A stretch of DNA of 64,000 nt from Pterois miles. Its lineage: Eukaryota > Chordata > Actinopteri > Perciformes > Scorpaenidae. The notes below the pieces were generated by a model. It was not told the origin of the DNA and searched no databases. It worked only from the letters and a program-made list of their open reading frames with translations. Below are positions 1 to 12,235 of this stretch, piece after piece (positions within the stretch are counted from its first letter, which is position 1; every line of letters starts with the position of its first letter). The stretch spans positions 1,680,001-1,744,000 of the forward strand of contig CAMQGK010000416.1 of the NCBI GenBank assembly GCA_947000775.1. The letters are read 5' to 3'. Made by a program: the position numbers and the translations under genes.

Positions 1-177
1 AACTGAGAAAGATGTCAGTTTGACATCTTTGGGGCAGTGAGACTGTCACCTGCTGTCTTCTGTGAGGGACGTGCCAGTATTCGTTACTTTGGACCATTTT
101 CATACCCAAACAAATTTAAAGACCACAATAAAAGCCACGTTTTGCTGCTCTCTCTGGCTGAAAGTGTGAAGCCTGTT

Positions 178-600
178 TCACCTCTGACCACACTCAGCAT
201 CACTGATGGATCTGCTTGGGATGGGATGCTCTGCCTTTCCCTCACATTGCCTTGTAATGGTATTCAGGGATAATTTTATGTCCTTAATAGCAGCCACGAT
301 ATCCATTTTATTCTTGAATTCACTGACGAGTGCATCTGCAGCCTCAGCAAATGCTTCTGTAACAACTTTGCCGTCCTTGAAAGATTTCTTGTGTTTTATA
401 AGAATGTGGCTGCTGCTGTTGCTGGGCCTGGTAATAACTGACTGCTGTGCTGCTAACTGAGCCTTCAATATCTGTACCTTTTGAGTGCGTAGAGCTGTTT
501 TAGCAAGAAAATCCATCTCGTAGCTTCTGTGCACCATTTTGAAATGCCCTGCTTTGGTAAGGTCATGCATTTATTGCAGATGAGACAGAATTTGAGTAAA
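178..600 (-). pseudogene. hAT/ZBED-type transposase fragment, decayed
   Basis: Read on the minus strand, 570-178 gives a 130-codon open frame with strings typical of the domesticated or degenerate hAT proteins annotated as ZBED or GTF2IRD2-like: AQLAAQQSVITRP, IKHKKSFKDGKVVTEAFAEA and DIKLSLNTITRQCEG. In the family, a BED-type zinc finger precedes this segment and the catalytic core follows the 'LS-NT-TRRCE' string. Here a reading-frame change near 570 separates it from a possible 'CLICNK' finger remnant. The frame after CEGKAEHP loses similarity, so the catalytic core is missing. It is a broken transposon piece and not a host gene. No terminal repeats are visible, because the left side is cut by the window edge. 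Confidence 0.6.
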
Positions 601-2173
601 CAAAAAACAATCCTACCAGTCTGAAGGAAAATGATTTTGGTTCTCGATCTCTTGGCTTCTGCTATATTTGTGGTTTAAGCTAACTTAGCTAGCAAGCTGA
701 CTGCATGGGCAGCTCTCAACTTTTCCAGTTTGACATTGACAAGGAGCAGTGACTAGTGACAGGACATTACCCAGCATGCACAGACAAAATCTGAATGTGA
801 TTTATTATTGATTGGTTGTTCAAATGTTGTAGTCTTCACATAAAACATGCTTGTGTGTTAAAGGGGAACAACAACCATGTTTGAAACACTGATATTATTC
901 TGAAGACTATATAACATGATGGAAACATACTGTCTTATCACAGTATACAATTACTGCCTGTCAGTGGTGATTTGAATATATGAATGAATATATAGTATAG
1001 AATTCCAATAATTTATCAATATAAATAAACATGCTGAACCTATTTTATGTTAATAATGAACACTTCTAAGAATGTGGCATACCTGTCTGACTTCTTTTGG
1101 TTTCCAGTCGTTAGAGTTTATGCAAGTGATCGTGTGTGTCTAACGGAGCAAAGCATGGTGGGATTTCAGTGTATGGATGGGAATAGTCTGATAGTCAGGC
1201 ACTTGCTAGTCTATATAGTCTCTGACACAACATATTTAATTGACACTAAAACTGTTAATTAGAACCAACACAAATAATAACAGCATTAAAAGCTAAGCCA
1301 AAAGTAGAACCAATTTGTTTTAATCATTTCTGAAATAAATATGTAATTAGGCAAACTGCAGCGCCTCTGTTATATTAGAGGCGGTTCTCTTTGGTTTGTT
1401 GGCATTTGACTAACCCTAATGCCTACCCTGCTGCCCAGTGGAAGTAAAAGTGCTGTATATTAGTGTGGTGCTGTGGTGGTGAGAGGATTAGCAGGGCGCT
1501 CTCCTCCCTCCTTCAATTAGCACTGCAGCGAGTAGCCAAATGTGCACTGGTTAAGAAGGGAACACAAGCCTATTAATCTTTTACTTTGCTTCAGTAACCA
1601 TCAGAATATTTTATAGTTTGAAAGTCTTTTTTAAAGTTTTAAACTTTAAAAGATAATAAATACAGGCGGATTGGTGGGTAGTAGAGGGTCGATGGTAGGG
1701 GGATGGCTGGTGCTGTGGGTAAATAAATGATCACGAATGGTTCCCTAGGTGGTCTAAGTAGCCTACCCATGGCAACACAAACGCTTTACTTAACTGTGTA
1801 TGCAAAGTGAATCTGCGTTGTATATGCTCAGCATATGTGCACAGAGTACACACAGACACAAGGACCTTCCTTCCCCCCAAATTGGCAGCTCTGAAGACAA
1901 AGCTTGGTCTTACGATGGATACTCTTTCATTTGTGCGTTGGGCTCATTTGCTCTGAAGTTTATGCATCCTGGTAACAGTAAGTCCCCCAAGTACTCCATC
2001 TTGTAAGCTTTATGCCTTCCACATGGTTATAATTTGAGATTTTCCTGATTTTCAAAGCTTTTTTTGAGCCTAGTGTTGTTAATTAAAAAGTGGACTAGTT
2101 TTGTTGTGGCCTTTTGTGTTGCCAAGTAGGGAAATCACTGCCCTCTTTGTTGCTCTCTCCATTTCTTTCTTTG

Positions 2174-2296
<123 letters not shown>

Positions 2297-3429
2297 CATC
2301 TGCCTTTGTCAAGAATAAAGCTAGCCCAACCACTTTGTAAATGAAACATCCTCCCACTATTAATGGGATTGAGCAGATGTTTTCTGTTTGGATGGTCAGA
2401 GATGGGACAGTAAAGCCTGCAGCAAAACAAAACAAAAAGATTTTGAGGAGAAAAAAAAAACAGAAAGCAAAAGCAGATATTTATGGAAATGATTATATCA
2501 CTTCCCTCATGTCCCATACGGACACATGTCTCGCACACATGGCAAATTAGAGGTCATCCCTTCCAGTTTAGTGCAGGTCTAAGTGCGTGTGCCAACGATT
2601 TTGGTACTAAAACATCGTAAATAACACTGTAACCCCTGGGACGAGGTGTTATAAATAGGACGTGTCAAACCCTGCTCCGGCCAGCCGCCGGTTTCCCTGA
2701 AACCCTCTCTTTTCACCCGCCGCGCGGCTCAGCTACTTTTTAATTTGGCCATCCTGCGGGCTAACCGACTGACGCCTCTCGGCGAGGGCCTCTGTATTTC
2801 AACAAGGCCACAAAAGCCCCAGTCCTCGGGCACTCGCGCTCAAAAAGCTCTCCAGCTTTTCTGAGCTGTTACTTTTTTGGAGCCCAGACTCTACCATCAG
2901 CAGAAGAGAAACGCCAGTCCCTGCCAGAACACAGCGGCCAAGTCTCATCTGTCAGAAACCCAGGGGCCAGACTCTCCAGCCACTGGGTGGGCGGGGCCGG
3001 ACCAAAACAGAGAGAGGAGGAAGAAAGAAAGAAAGAGTGGAGTGTGGGGGAGAGAGGGTTCTAGAGCAAGAGGAAGCTCCCAGATAAACAGACCGCAGCG
3101 CCTCAACTCCTAATCACCCTGTGCTTCCGTTTCCAGACTCTATAATTAGAAGGGCCCCGTCCCTTTTTTCTCTGTATTCCCAGTTGACGCAAATGCTTCT
3201 TGTGGCTTGGCACCTCGTTTGGGGCGTGGGTTTTCAAGGGTTTACAGGCCCTGGGCCTTAGCTCTCTGGCTTTCTGGTCGCTCTGATACAGCATGAATAG
3301 CTAACCACTGTCTTAATGCACACTTCACTTGGCATCTGTCCTGCTTTCCTCCCTCCACCTATGATAATCTGCATGACCCCATCGCTCAGCCACTCTGTGC
3401 CTCCCTCATTCCACCTCTTCATCATCTTT

Positions 3430-3700
3430 AAACACAAGTTTTAAAAAAAGAAACCTTTAAACTCTGAATGAATGTGCAAAATTTTGTAGCACACTTGGCT
3501 TTTTTTCCAGAGAGGGAGTGTTTTCCATCTTCCTTGCACGTGTTGCTGAATCCTTTTAATCTCATGCCATTCCATCCTCCTCTCTTCACATTTGACATGC
3601 CACCCAATAAAGCCTGGCCACTAATTAAATCCTACTGCGACCTTCACATAAGCTTCCATGGGGAAAAACTTAGAGGAAAATTACTAATTACTTTAATATC
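3430..3700. promoter_or_regulatory. Candidate conserved non-coding element
   Basis: Complex, repeat-free sequence inside the intron. It has two TAATTA homeodomain-type cores (about 3622-3627 and 3685-3690) and an AATAAAGC string. No coding potential was recognised. The suggestion that it is regulatory rests on its look and on bcas3 introns being known enhancer hosts next to TBX2/TBX4 in vertebrates. No conservation was computed. Confidence 0.18.
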
Positions 3701-5485
3701 ATTTATGTCTGGGAGTTGTCAAAAAGACAGAGAGTTGGACATTTTTTTTCAAGTCTTACACTGTATCAGTGATGCGTTTCCAACATTTTGAGTTACTGCC
3801 CAAATATGGGTTTGTTTGTAACATCTCAAAAGGCTTCTGAGCTGGGTTTTGGGTTGCGCTTGAAAAGCAGTGCAGCGTTTTTCCTAACCGAACCAGTTTA
3901 GATCTGGGTTTGTTCTGGTGTGGTTTGTTGAGCATGTTGTTTATGGTGAAGGCCTATAATTTCTGGAGTTTGATGAGCTTCAAATAAAACAGGACCAAAT
4001 GAATGGGCCTGTCAGTGGGGGTTACACTGTGGGGGGAAATCTCAGTGCGCACACACACACACACCCGTGACCATACACGGACGTATGAATACATAGATTT
4101 TCACTTTTACAGACTCTCATCATCTTGTCTGTCCTTGAGGAAGCACACGACTCGAGCCTTTTAACCAGACCGAGCTATCATGCGAGGGAAGGCTGCATTT
4201 TATGACATCGACAAACGATAGCTGGCTTTGTTTTAATGGGCTGGTTTGTTTGTTTTAAATACACAGTAATTCTGTCATGCCGTCTAGCATGTGTCCTGCA
4301 CAGTTGGTAGTGTTGACTCCCTTTGTGTGAGCCGCTGGAGTGACACAGTTTAAATATTCTGGTTTGGCTGCCTTTATATCAGTTTACCAGTAGACCAGTG
4401 TCGACCCACTGGCACAGTTTAGAGTGTCTTTGGTCACCTTTGACAGGAATGTAAAGATACAAGTTTTTTGAATTATCTAAACTCTACATTATAAAAGAAA
4501 TCAAATTTCTACTGAAAGACTGGGAGCAACATGTGTTGATATGACATGTTAAATAATCAGTTACCATTTTGCACTTAGGTATCAAATACAAATCTGTAAG
4601 TGACCGTTTGATGATTGAATTACAGGTTTGTTAGGTAAGGGTAGTGAGAGTCTAGGCAAGGAAACTGGCATTTTTAGACAGTATACTGCTCTAAGTATTT
4701 TTTTTTTTACAATTTTTAAAAATATTATACAATCTAATACCGTCTTTATGTAATGATATAGTATGTCACCTCCACAGAGTTTGGGGACTCACCAGATTAT
4801 CAGTGGCTGAGATAGCCAATAAGTTAACTTCTAAAAACACTTGGTCCTACATTTCCCATAATGCAACTCAACTCAAGCTCATCTTAAATTAGAAGACCAA
4901 TATATTGTAATATAGGCTTTCTGTTATGGATTTGAAGTTTCCGAGACCAATGTGATGACCTTGATGATGCCATTAACGGTCATTGAGACAAGTATGTTTC
5001 ACATTGCTGAGCAGCCCCTTCAGTCTTTATTGTGATTTGAGAACACATTTGTCGGTCTGTTGACTGTGGTCATTGCAGTAATAAAAGTACCTATTAGTAC
5101 TATTATTTGTTCAGTTTATTTGTTAAGGTCGCATTATCCTCGACGCTTACTCGGGTTGCCAGGTTGAGGAATCAGTAGCGCAAGACCAGGGAACAGAGTT
5201 TGAAATTCATCTTTCAAATGCATCTGGTGTCTTACCACGTGTCCTGTTTTTAGAAAGATGGCGAAGCTTTTTAGGTTAGGTAGAATGTAAGTAAGAAGAA
5301 GCATGTAACTACAGCAAACAACATATTTATGTGAAAGCAAAAACTACACATAAAATACTCTGAATGCAAAGCACACTGAAACAAGACCACGATGGACAAC
5401 ACAGACAGTTGTGATGGTGATAACCAGTTTATGCTGAGGCCAGCTGTGGGATTGATTCCTACTGCTGATACTGTGTTTATTGTAG

Positions 5486-5619
5486 GGATGCTGCTGGTGA
5501 CTGCTGACACGCTGGGCCACGATTTTCACGTCTTCCAGATTCTTACCCACCCATGGGCGTCCTCACAGAGTGCCGTTCACCATCTCTACACCCTGCATCG
5601 TGGGGAAACTGAGGCCAAG
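5486..5619 (+). CDS. bcas3: bcas3 coding exon: end of beta-propeller, LHRG segment
   Basis: This is an internal exon of bcas3. It follows the acceptor 'tttattgtag' and ends before the donor 'gtttga'. After two bases completing a split glycine codon it encodes 44 residues, with recognisable BCAS3 strings such as LLVTADTLGHDF, VFQILTHPW and AVHHLYTLHRGETEAK. BCAS3 is a cytoplasmic WD40-type beta-propeller protein. It is known to associate with the cytoskeleton in cell migration and, with PHAF1, to be recruited to autophagic phagophores through phosphoinositide binding. The LHRG at codons 36-39 sits where WIPI/PROPPIN proteins carry their lipid-binding FRRG/LRRG motif; this equivalence is inferred from the surrounding pattern. 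The exon ends in phase 0 and joins the 11491 exon as K-V. The preceding exon, which must end in one G, was not found in the window. The donor is non-optimal (T at +3) and a CA microsatellite starts at +6. Confidence 0.93.
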
Positions 5620-5623
5620 GTTT

Positions 5624-5624
<1 letters not shown>

Positions 5625-5698
<74 letters not shown>
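5625..5698. repeat. (CA)37 microsatellite abutting splice donor
   Basis: Uninterrupted CA repeat of 74 bp beginning five bases after the donor GT of the 5486-5619 exon. On the transcript strand it reads (AC)n. Intronic CA repeats close to a 5' splice site are known binding sites for hnRNP L in vertebrates and can change exon inclusion; such an effect here is inference. Confidence 0.98.
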
Positions 5699-5700
<2 letters not shown>

Positions 5701-6125
5701 CAATCATCGAGTTACAACAACATCCTGTCTGTCTGAATATACCTGTATTCACCTTTTTAACGCCCATCTCTTTAGCTGCAGTCAGTAACTTTGAGCAAAC
5801 ACGGTATGTTAAAAAATATGTTTTATAAAATTGTCAGATAATCTGTGAAAAGTCTTGTTTTCCTAATGAATGTGTAAGTTTGTACTGTACCCGGTGAGTA
5901 ACAATGAGAGTGGAGCTAGAGCCCTGCTGGTCCCGACCTACAGCTGCTCTGGAGACTCCTTGGCTCTGATTTCTTGTTTTCTTGCGGTCTGTGAAATTTT
6001 GCAGATATGAGCACAGGACTCTGAGGAACATGAGTATTTTTTCACAGTCTTGTACAATACTGTCAGGACATAATGGCAGTTTTATAAGAATAACATATTT
6101 TTATCATATTTGCTCAAAGTTACCA

Positions 6126-6400
6126 ACTTCAGTTACTAAGCCCAGTCTGCTCTGACTGGCTTGTGAGAAAACATGGTGCACCTTTGTGAAAGTCTCAAGC
6201 TGTGGGTGATATAGTCCAATGAGAAGGGGAATTAAATCTGAATGACTTGTTAATCACTTGTTTTCTGATTGAGGCAGCCCACAAAAAACTAACGGGTCGT
6301 CTTATTTCACAGTTTGTGGGTGGGTAGGAACTCCAGATACCCAGATGGATGAACACAAGCACTGGAAAAGCGAGTTTTTCTTGAGATGTTCCCTTCATTT
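6126..6400. repeat. Dispersed MITE-like repeat, copy 1
   Basis: The segment shares a long colinear block with 24470-24750. Common strings include 'cagtctgctctga', 'aaatctgaatg', 'ccacaaaaaact' versus 'caacaaaaaact', 'ggaactccagatacccag' and 'gaacacaagcactggaaaa'. Both copies are in the same orientation. Such 'cccagtctgctctgattgg' elements are frequent in teleost genomes. The family name is not known to me, and no coding capacity is present. Confidence 0.65.
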
Positions 6401-7855
6401 TCACTGCCAAATAAGTTCTTATTGCTGTAAATAATGTATTGTCAGATGAGTCGCTGCATCCAGTCAGACTTCAATGAAGCGCATGCATGTATGTACAATC
6501 TTATAAAACAGAAAAATTAAAATAACATCCATGCAAAATAACCACCGGAGTATGTTAAACTGAACATACTTAACCTGGGCTATTCATTTAAATTTGTATT
6601 GAAAATTTCCTCAAGCAAAGGTCCTGGAACATTATAATGTCTAACTTGCGTTATGATTTGATGCCATATCGAAGTAGTGGCTTAGATTGTTTATTTTCTG
6701 TGCCCTCAGTTTGGATTTGAGTTATGTTTTCGCAAAACATTTGTGCCATGTATAGCAGAGTATGAATTTACGACATGACTTTAATCCACCATGTGCTGCT
6801 ATTTTAACACTGTAATAGGGACAGGACTTGAACATTAGAGCATTAGCAACCAGAGATCATGGACCAGCAGGCAAAAGGCTTTGGTTTAGGTCAAACAAAG
6901 CCTCTCTGGTCAGGTTAGTTAAACAGCATCCTCTTCCTCCCCCAAATAGCACACTCACACACTGCTAGATGTTTTTCTAACACCTAATTTAATTTGATAT
7001 GTAGAAGTTGACATAGAACAAACATGTATAGCCAAAGAGCAATTAATTTCCAATAGGTGCCTTATAATATATCACTGCATGACCCTGTAAGATGGCAATC
7101 ATCTCATCTGTAGGTCCATAACTGCACTGTGGAAAACGGCACAAGCACAAAATAATAACCCACAAAGATTATCTCAGATAAAACAATGTGCAAATCATAA
7201 GTTTATGAAAGAAGGAAAAATATATAGAATAGTCAGTAGGAGATGCAGGGAGATCTAAACTGTCCCTTTGCAGTGTTATTTTTCAGGCCTAGATTCATTT
7301 CCAAACCATCTACACATTAAAAACAGAGACAGCGTGTGGGAGAAATCAGCCATGACAATTTAAGAAAAACATTTCCCCACCATTTCCCCACAAATATAAG
7401 AACAAATCATTCTTTGTTTCTGTCTTTCCCCTCCATTCTCCTCTGTCTTGTAAATCTCATAAAAGCAGAGCTTTTTTCTTTTTTTTTTTTGCTTTTACAT
7501 GTTACTTCTGAATTGCAGCATTCCAGGCGAAATACAGTCGTCACCTTTCAAGTTGAGCCATTTCATGCCCCTTTTGAATTTTCCTATACGTTCTCGGCCA
7601 TGACACACAGAGACTTTGCAGTGAGTGCAAGTTAAAAGTGCTTACTCAACAAAACTACTTCAGGCTTTGTTAAGTTCAGGATTATTGACTGGGAAAACAC
7701 ACTCTCACACACGCACATTCTCACAGCCCGCCTATCGTTAATGTATGACCAAACAGCAGGTCCGCTGACCGGCTGCACACTGAGCCTGCTTTGATCCAGC
7801 CCGTTGTAAACACTGAAAGCTGGCCTTAGCCTGGTGCTTGGGCCAGGGGTTATCA

Positions 7856-8022
<167 letters not shown>

Positions 8023-11000
8023 TTCAGCCACACAGCGAGGAGTGATAAAGTCTTCAGTTAGGTGGGTGGAGAGACGCCTTATCTGTCTCCAGCGGCCAAA
8101 CATGCGGCTGGCTGTCAGTGACCCGAGACCAGGTAAACAGACCTGCAGCTGATAACAGACTGAAGGAGGACCAGAATGTAGATGAGAGTGGAGCCACGGG
8201 GCAAACTGGAGAGCACTAGTTACTGAGGTTACAGGGGTGGCTCTCCTTTACTGCTCAACTTTGCAGCCCCTGCACGATCAGCTGTAACTGCATCAACATG
8301 GGTTTTGAAGGGTGAAAGTGTCACTGTGTTTTCATGCACTCAGTGGCTACTGTTGGTTTTCTGCAGAAACCTAATTTCTTCAGCTTTTAAATAAATTACA
8401 AACCTGGTTTCCGTAATTTGGTTATGGGGATACAGACGCTTTAGCCTTTCCTGAGCTACATATCCTCTAGAGAATGCTGACTGCTTGGCCACATATATGG
8501 GTGACTGGGTTTTGAATTGGCTGTTCATGGGAAAGTGACAAACACTTCAGGGGTAACGTCGCTGTTACAGTAGTAATGCATGCTGTTGGTTTCCACTGCT
8601 GATTTCTAAAAACTACCTTTTTGTTTGCTTATAAGATCTCTATTGGCACTATTTAATCAGTCAAAGTGAGTATTATATATTATTTTTCTGGTTGACCACA
8701 CAAACTGGTTACTTTCTTATTTCTAATATCAAGCCTTGTATATGGGCAGTCTGGTGTGTTGGTTTAACAGTATGGAGCAAAGAATTCATCTGGCAGTGAA
8801 CCACAAAACCCCCGTTTGACATTCTCTTCATATTCCCTTTCTAAAGCAGACACTTGATGTCTATTCAGACAAATGCTTGGCCTGTCTCCTCTATCTTATC
8901 CCTCTGTCCATCTTTGTCACATGCTTGTCATTCTTTCAGAGTTCCTCTCAGGTGAACAGAGCTGCCTAATCTGTTTCACTGATTTAAAAAAAAAAAAAAA
9001 AGTCAGGAGCATTAAACATGTCTTCTGACTGCCAAGGATGTCATCAAATACTCTGTGTGCGAGGACAGGAGGGAGAGCTTTCCAGCCTCTCTGGAATGTG
9101 CAACCTACATTCCACCTTTTTTAAGATAATATTTGTTTGGTATATGCGTGGTTGTCACACTATGACTGTACAATCACAGCCACCCTTCAGGTAAACCCAT
9201 GTCTGAGAGAGTGCATTTGACATTAAAGTCCAGGCACCCATCTACACTTACAGAGCTCTGACAGGTCTATTATGACCAATTATGGTCCACACAAAGTAGC
9301 CCTTTCTCATCTCCAAGTTCTCCCTAATCAGCCCAAGCAGAGCTCAGGCCTCCTCTTTCACTCATCTTTGTGAAGTAAAGTAACTGTCTGGTATGCAGAG
9401 GATGCCCCATTAACTGTCAATGCTGGGTACAATTACCTAGTCTGACCTGGCAACAGATTAGAGAGGCCTGCAGGTACAGAGCTGCTCTCTGATTGGCTGA
9501 CCTGCTTGCTGGCTAAGGAGTTAGACATTCCTCATAGTAACTTTCTCCTGTTTTTTTTTTTTTTTTCATTTTTCCCAGTCCCATCTATACTCTCCAGCCT
9601 CTATTACAGTATGTCAAATGATAAATGCTGTTTCAGCACACTGTCACCTCATCACCCCTTTGTTTTTTTTTACTTTCTCTCTCCCGCTCTCCTATGCTCG
9701 TATTGTGTCTTGCAGCCTATCTGTCTAGTTTCCTGCATGTCTGACATGCTCGGGGAGATCCTATCTCCTCAAGTGTCTGCTCCCTGAGATTCAGTCTGTT
9801 TGAGGAGGAGGAATACCACCGGATGCCGTCGACACTTTAGTGTTTTCTCAGATATTCATTTTACCAGCAAACAAGTCACCTTTGCCAAACATTATTGTTG
9901 ACTCTTGTCAAGCACTTCAGAATGGTTTGTTTATCTGTTATTCCTTTCACATGGAGGACTCAACCAGGGCTGAACCAGGGTCGGTTGTCTGTTTGAAAGG
10001 GTTAACCCACGTTGATCGACTCGCCTTTGCGACCCAGGTTGAGAGGTGGGTCAGACCAGGGTCTCACCAGGGTCAGACAGCAGCAGGAATGTTTTCAGAC
10101 ACAACGGAGGTGGACGACAGACGAGAACAACATGTATATGTGGCAAGGTGCTGGAGCTGCTGGCCAGCTGGGCTGAGGAAGAAAAAAGGGATAGATGACG
10201 GTACGATGAGAGACAATGTAGTGTAACATTAAACGAAAATAACAAGACTGTTGAATCAGAGAGACATCCATCGTTGCATCACACAGAAATACACAGTGTA
10301 ATAAGCCGACCAGCTCCAGTACCACCAGCTGTGTGTTAAAGCGTGTTTGCACATTTTCTATTTGTAACGTTAGGTTTTTTTTTTTTATCTTTCCAAATAA
10401 ACCTACATCTACCATCTGTTATAAAGTAGAAAACCCCAGTTCATTACATTATCAAGCAATCAGAGAACTAAATGAAATATAGACTAATTTTATTATGTTT
10501 GGACAAGCTCTTATATTATCCAACAGTTGTCACATAGCCAGCTGAAAAACTTCAGTAGGTCTACTATATGAAGCAAATCTTTGCTGGGATGGTGGAGTGA
10601 GTGAACACCAGTATACAAGTGTCTAATACTTTTGTTACTGTTACCTTTACTGTATTATCATATTTGATAGTAGAATGTGGTCAAATATAAGATAAATGGG
10701 AACTGTAGATAGAGGATAAAAGGTTCATGTTGTTGTATGGATACTATAATCTGTACAGGGTGTTGTCTGTATGTTTTTGTATACATTATAGCTCCATACA
10801 CACAACATAGTTAAACATTTTATGAAGCTAAAAATGCTGTGTGTACTATTTTTACAGTCCCCCCCCCAAAAAAAGAAAAAAAATAAATAAATAAATTTTA
10901 AAAATTGCATCGTTTCTGTGACATTTTACGCTGTGGCCACTATCATCTCCTCTGTCTATGATCCTCCTGAAGTGTAGCCCATTTGGAGCACCTGAGCTAA

Positions 11001-11490
11001 TTGGTATGCATTGCTCCAGAGTTGTTACCCATGTCGTACCTGAATTGTCCTGACCAGGGTTCAACCCGGGTCGACTGTGTTGGTTTGAACTGACAAAAAG
11101 AGGCTTGAACCAGTGTCAGATAACCCTGGTCATTGTGTGAAAGGGGTATAAGTGACATTGTTCTGGTAGACTGGAGTTTGATGAAGTTTATTTCCACTGT
11201 GCATATTTCTCTTTCTATGCTGAGTGGTGAAGAGAGATAGACGAATTCAGTAATATAGACCGGATATAGCCTATTTTCAATACATCCATCCAGTTAATGG
11301 CAGTGTAAATACATTTAAATAACCCCACCCACCAGAATATGTAAAATGAAATGGCATGTTTGTTTGAACTATTCAAGACTCAACCATGGGCATCATCTGG
11401 ACTTTCTCTGTATCATCCTCTTACTGTTCCTTCCCTCTGTCCCCTGACCTCTAACTGTCCTCTTTCTGTACTTGTCCTGCCTCTGTCCAG

Positions 11491-11827
11491 GTCCAAGACA
11501 TGTGTTTCAGCCAGGACAGTCGCTGGGTAGCCATCAGCACCCTCCGTGGCACAACCCATGTATTTCCCATCAACCCCTATGGTGGTGCACCCTGTGCCCG
11601 CACGCACATGTCCCCACGGGTGGTCAACAGGATGTCTCGCTTTCAAAAGAGCGCTGGCCTGGAGGAGATCGAACAGGAGCTGAACAGGGTGGCTGCCTTG
11701 GGAGGAGGAGCAGGAGGAGGAAGCATAGGAGGTGGTGGCTGCATCCTGGGTGGAGGAGGAGGCATTGGGGGCCGCTGTAGCCCCATACCTGGCCTGTCCA
11801 GCAGCCCCTCGGGGTCTCCACTGCACG
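11491..11827 (+). CDS. bcas3: bcas3 coding exon: last propeller strands plus Gly-rich linker
   Basis: This internal exon has acceptor 'ctctgtccag' and donor 'gtgagg'. It has 112 full codons plus one base, opening with VQDMCFSQDSRWVAISTLRG and continuing through HVFPINPYGG, THMSPRVVNRMSRFQ and AGLEEIEQEL, then RCSPIPGLSSSPSGSPLH. These strings identify BCAS3 with high certainty. The first 35 or so residues match the closing blade of the propeller ('..DSRW..STLRGTTHVF' resembles the DKGT-H-F pattern of PROPPINs). The rest is a linker that is probably disordered. Between EQEL and RCSP lies a 30-residue insert (11683-11772) with 17 glycines, encoded by GGA/GGT/GGC runs. As I recall the mammalian protein, only about six residues lie there. 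A reverse-strand open frame of 157 codons over this exon is a shadow of its GC-rich codons. The exon joins 36901 as (G|CC) alanine. Confidence 0.95.
11683..11772 (+). other. bcas3: Glycine-rich insertion within Bcas3
   Basis: Thirty codons between EEIEQEL and RCSPIPGL contain 17 glycines in runs of 3, 3, 4, 5 and 2, separated by A, S-I, C-I-L and I. The codons are mostly GGA and GGT inside a purine-rich GGAGGA array, which suggests expansion by replication slippage. The frame stays open and the flanking residues are conserved, so this looks like a true in-frame linker expansion and not a retained intron. Confidence 0.8.
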
Positions 11828-12235
11828 GTGAGGAGTTCGGGGGGAGGAGAGGTGAAGGGCTTGTTCATGTTTTTGCCTTTTTGCATGTCCAGGATGGCAA
11901 CTTCATGAGAATTTGGTAAACGATAGCTTGCAGGAGGTTACCCAGAGTTCACAGTCATATTATGGCATGTTAGAATTGATAGAAAGCTGAAAAAAACACA
12001 TTCAAGTTATGTGAAATAATTATATCTATTAATATATTCACTTAGAGGTATTATTAGTATTATTATTATTTTTTTTTTATTCTTATTTTACACCACATTT
12101 GATTTATTTAAGTAACTTTATCATTTATCATTTGTTTACACTTTTGACTGTTCCAGCGCTTTTTATCGGCTGTTGGACCTCAATATTACTGGCCAACCGT
12201 CTATGAATGTAATGAAAATTTGATCATCTAAAAGA

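Noticed and set aside
11413..11886. 157-codon reverse-strand frame over the bcas3 exon
   Set aside because: It is the complement of a GC-rich exon whose forward translation is clearly Bcas3. It shows no recognisable domain.
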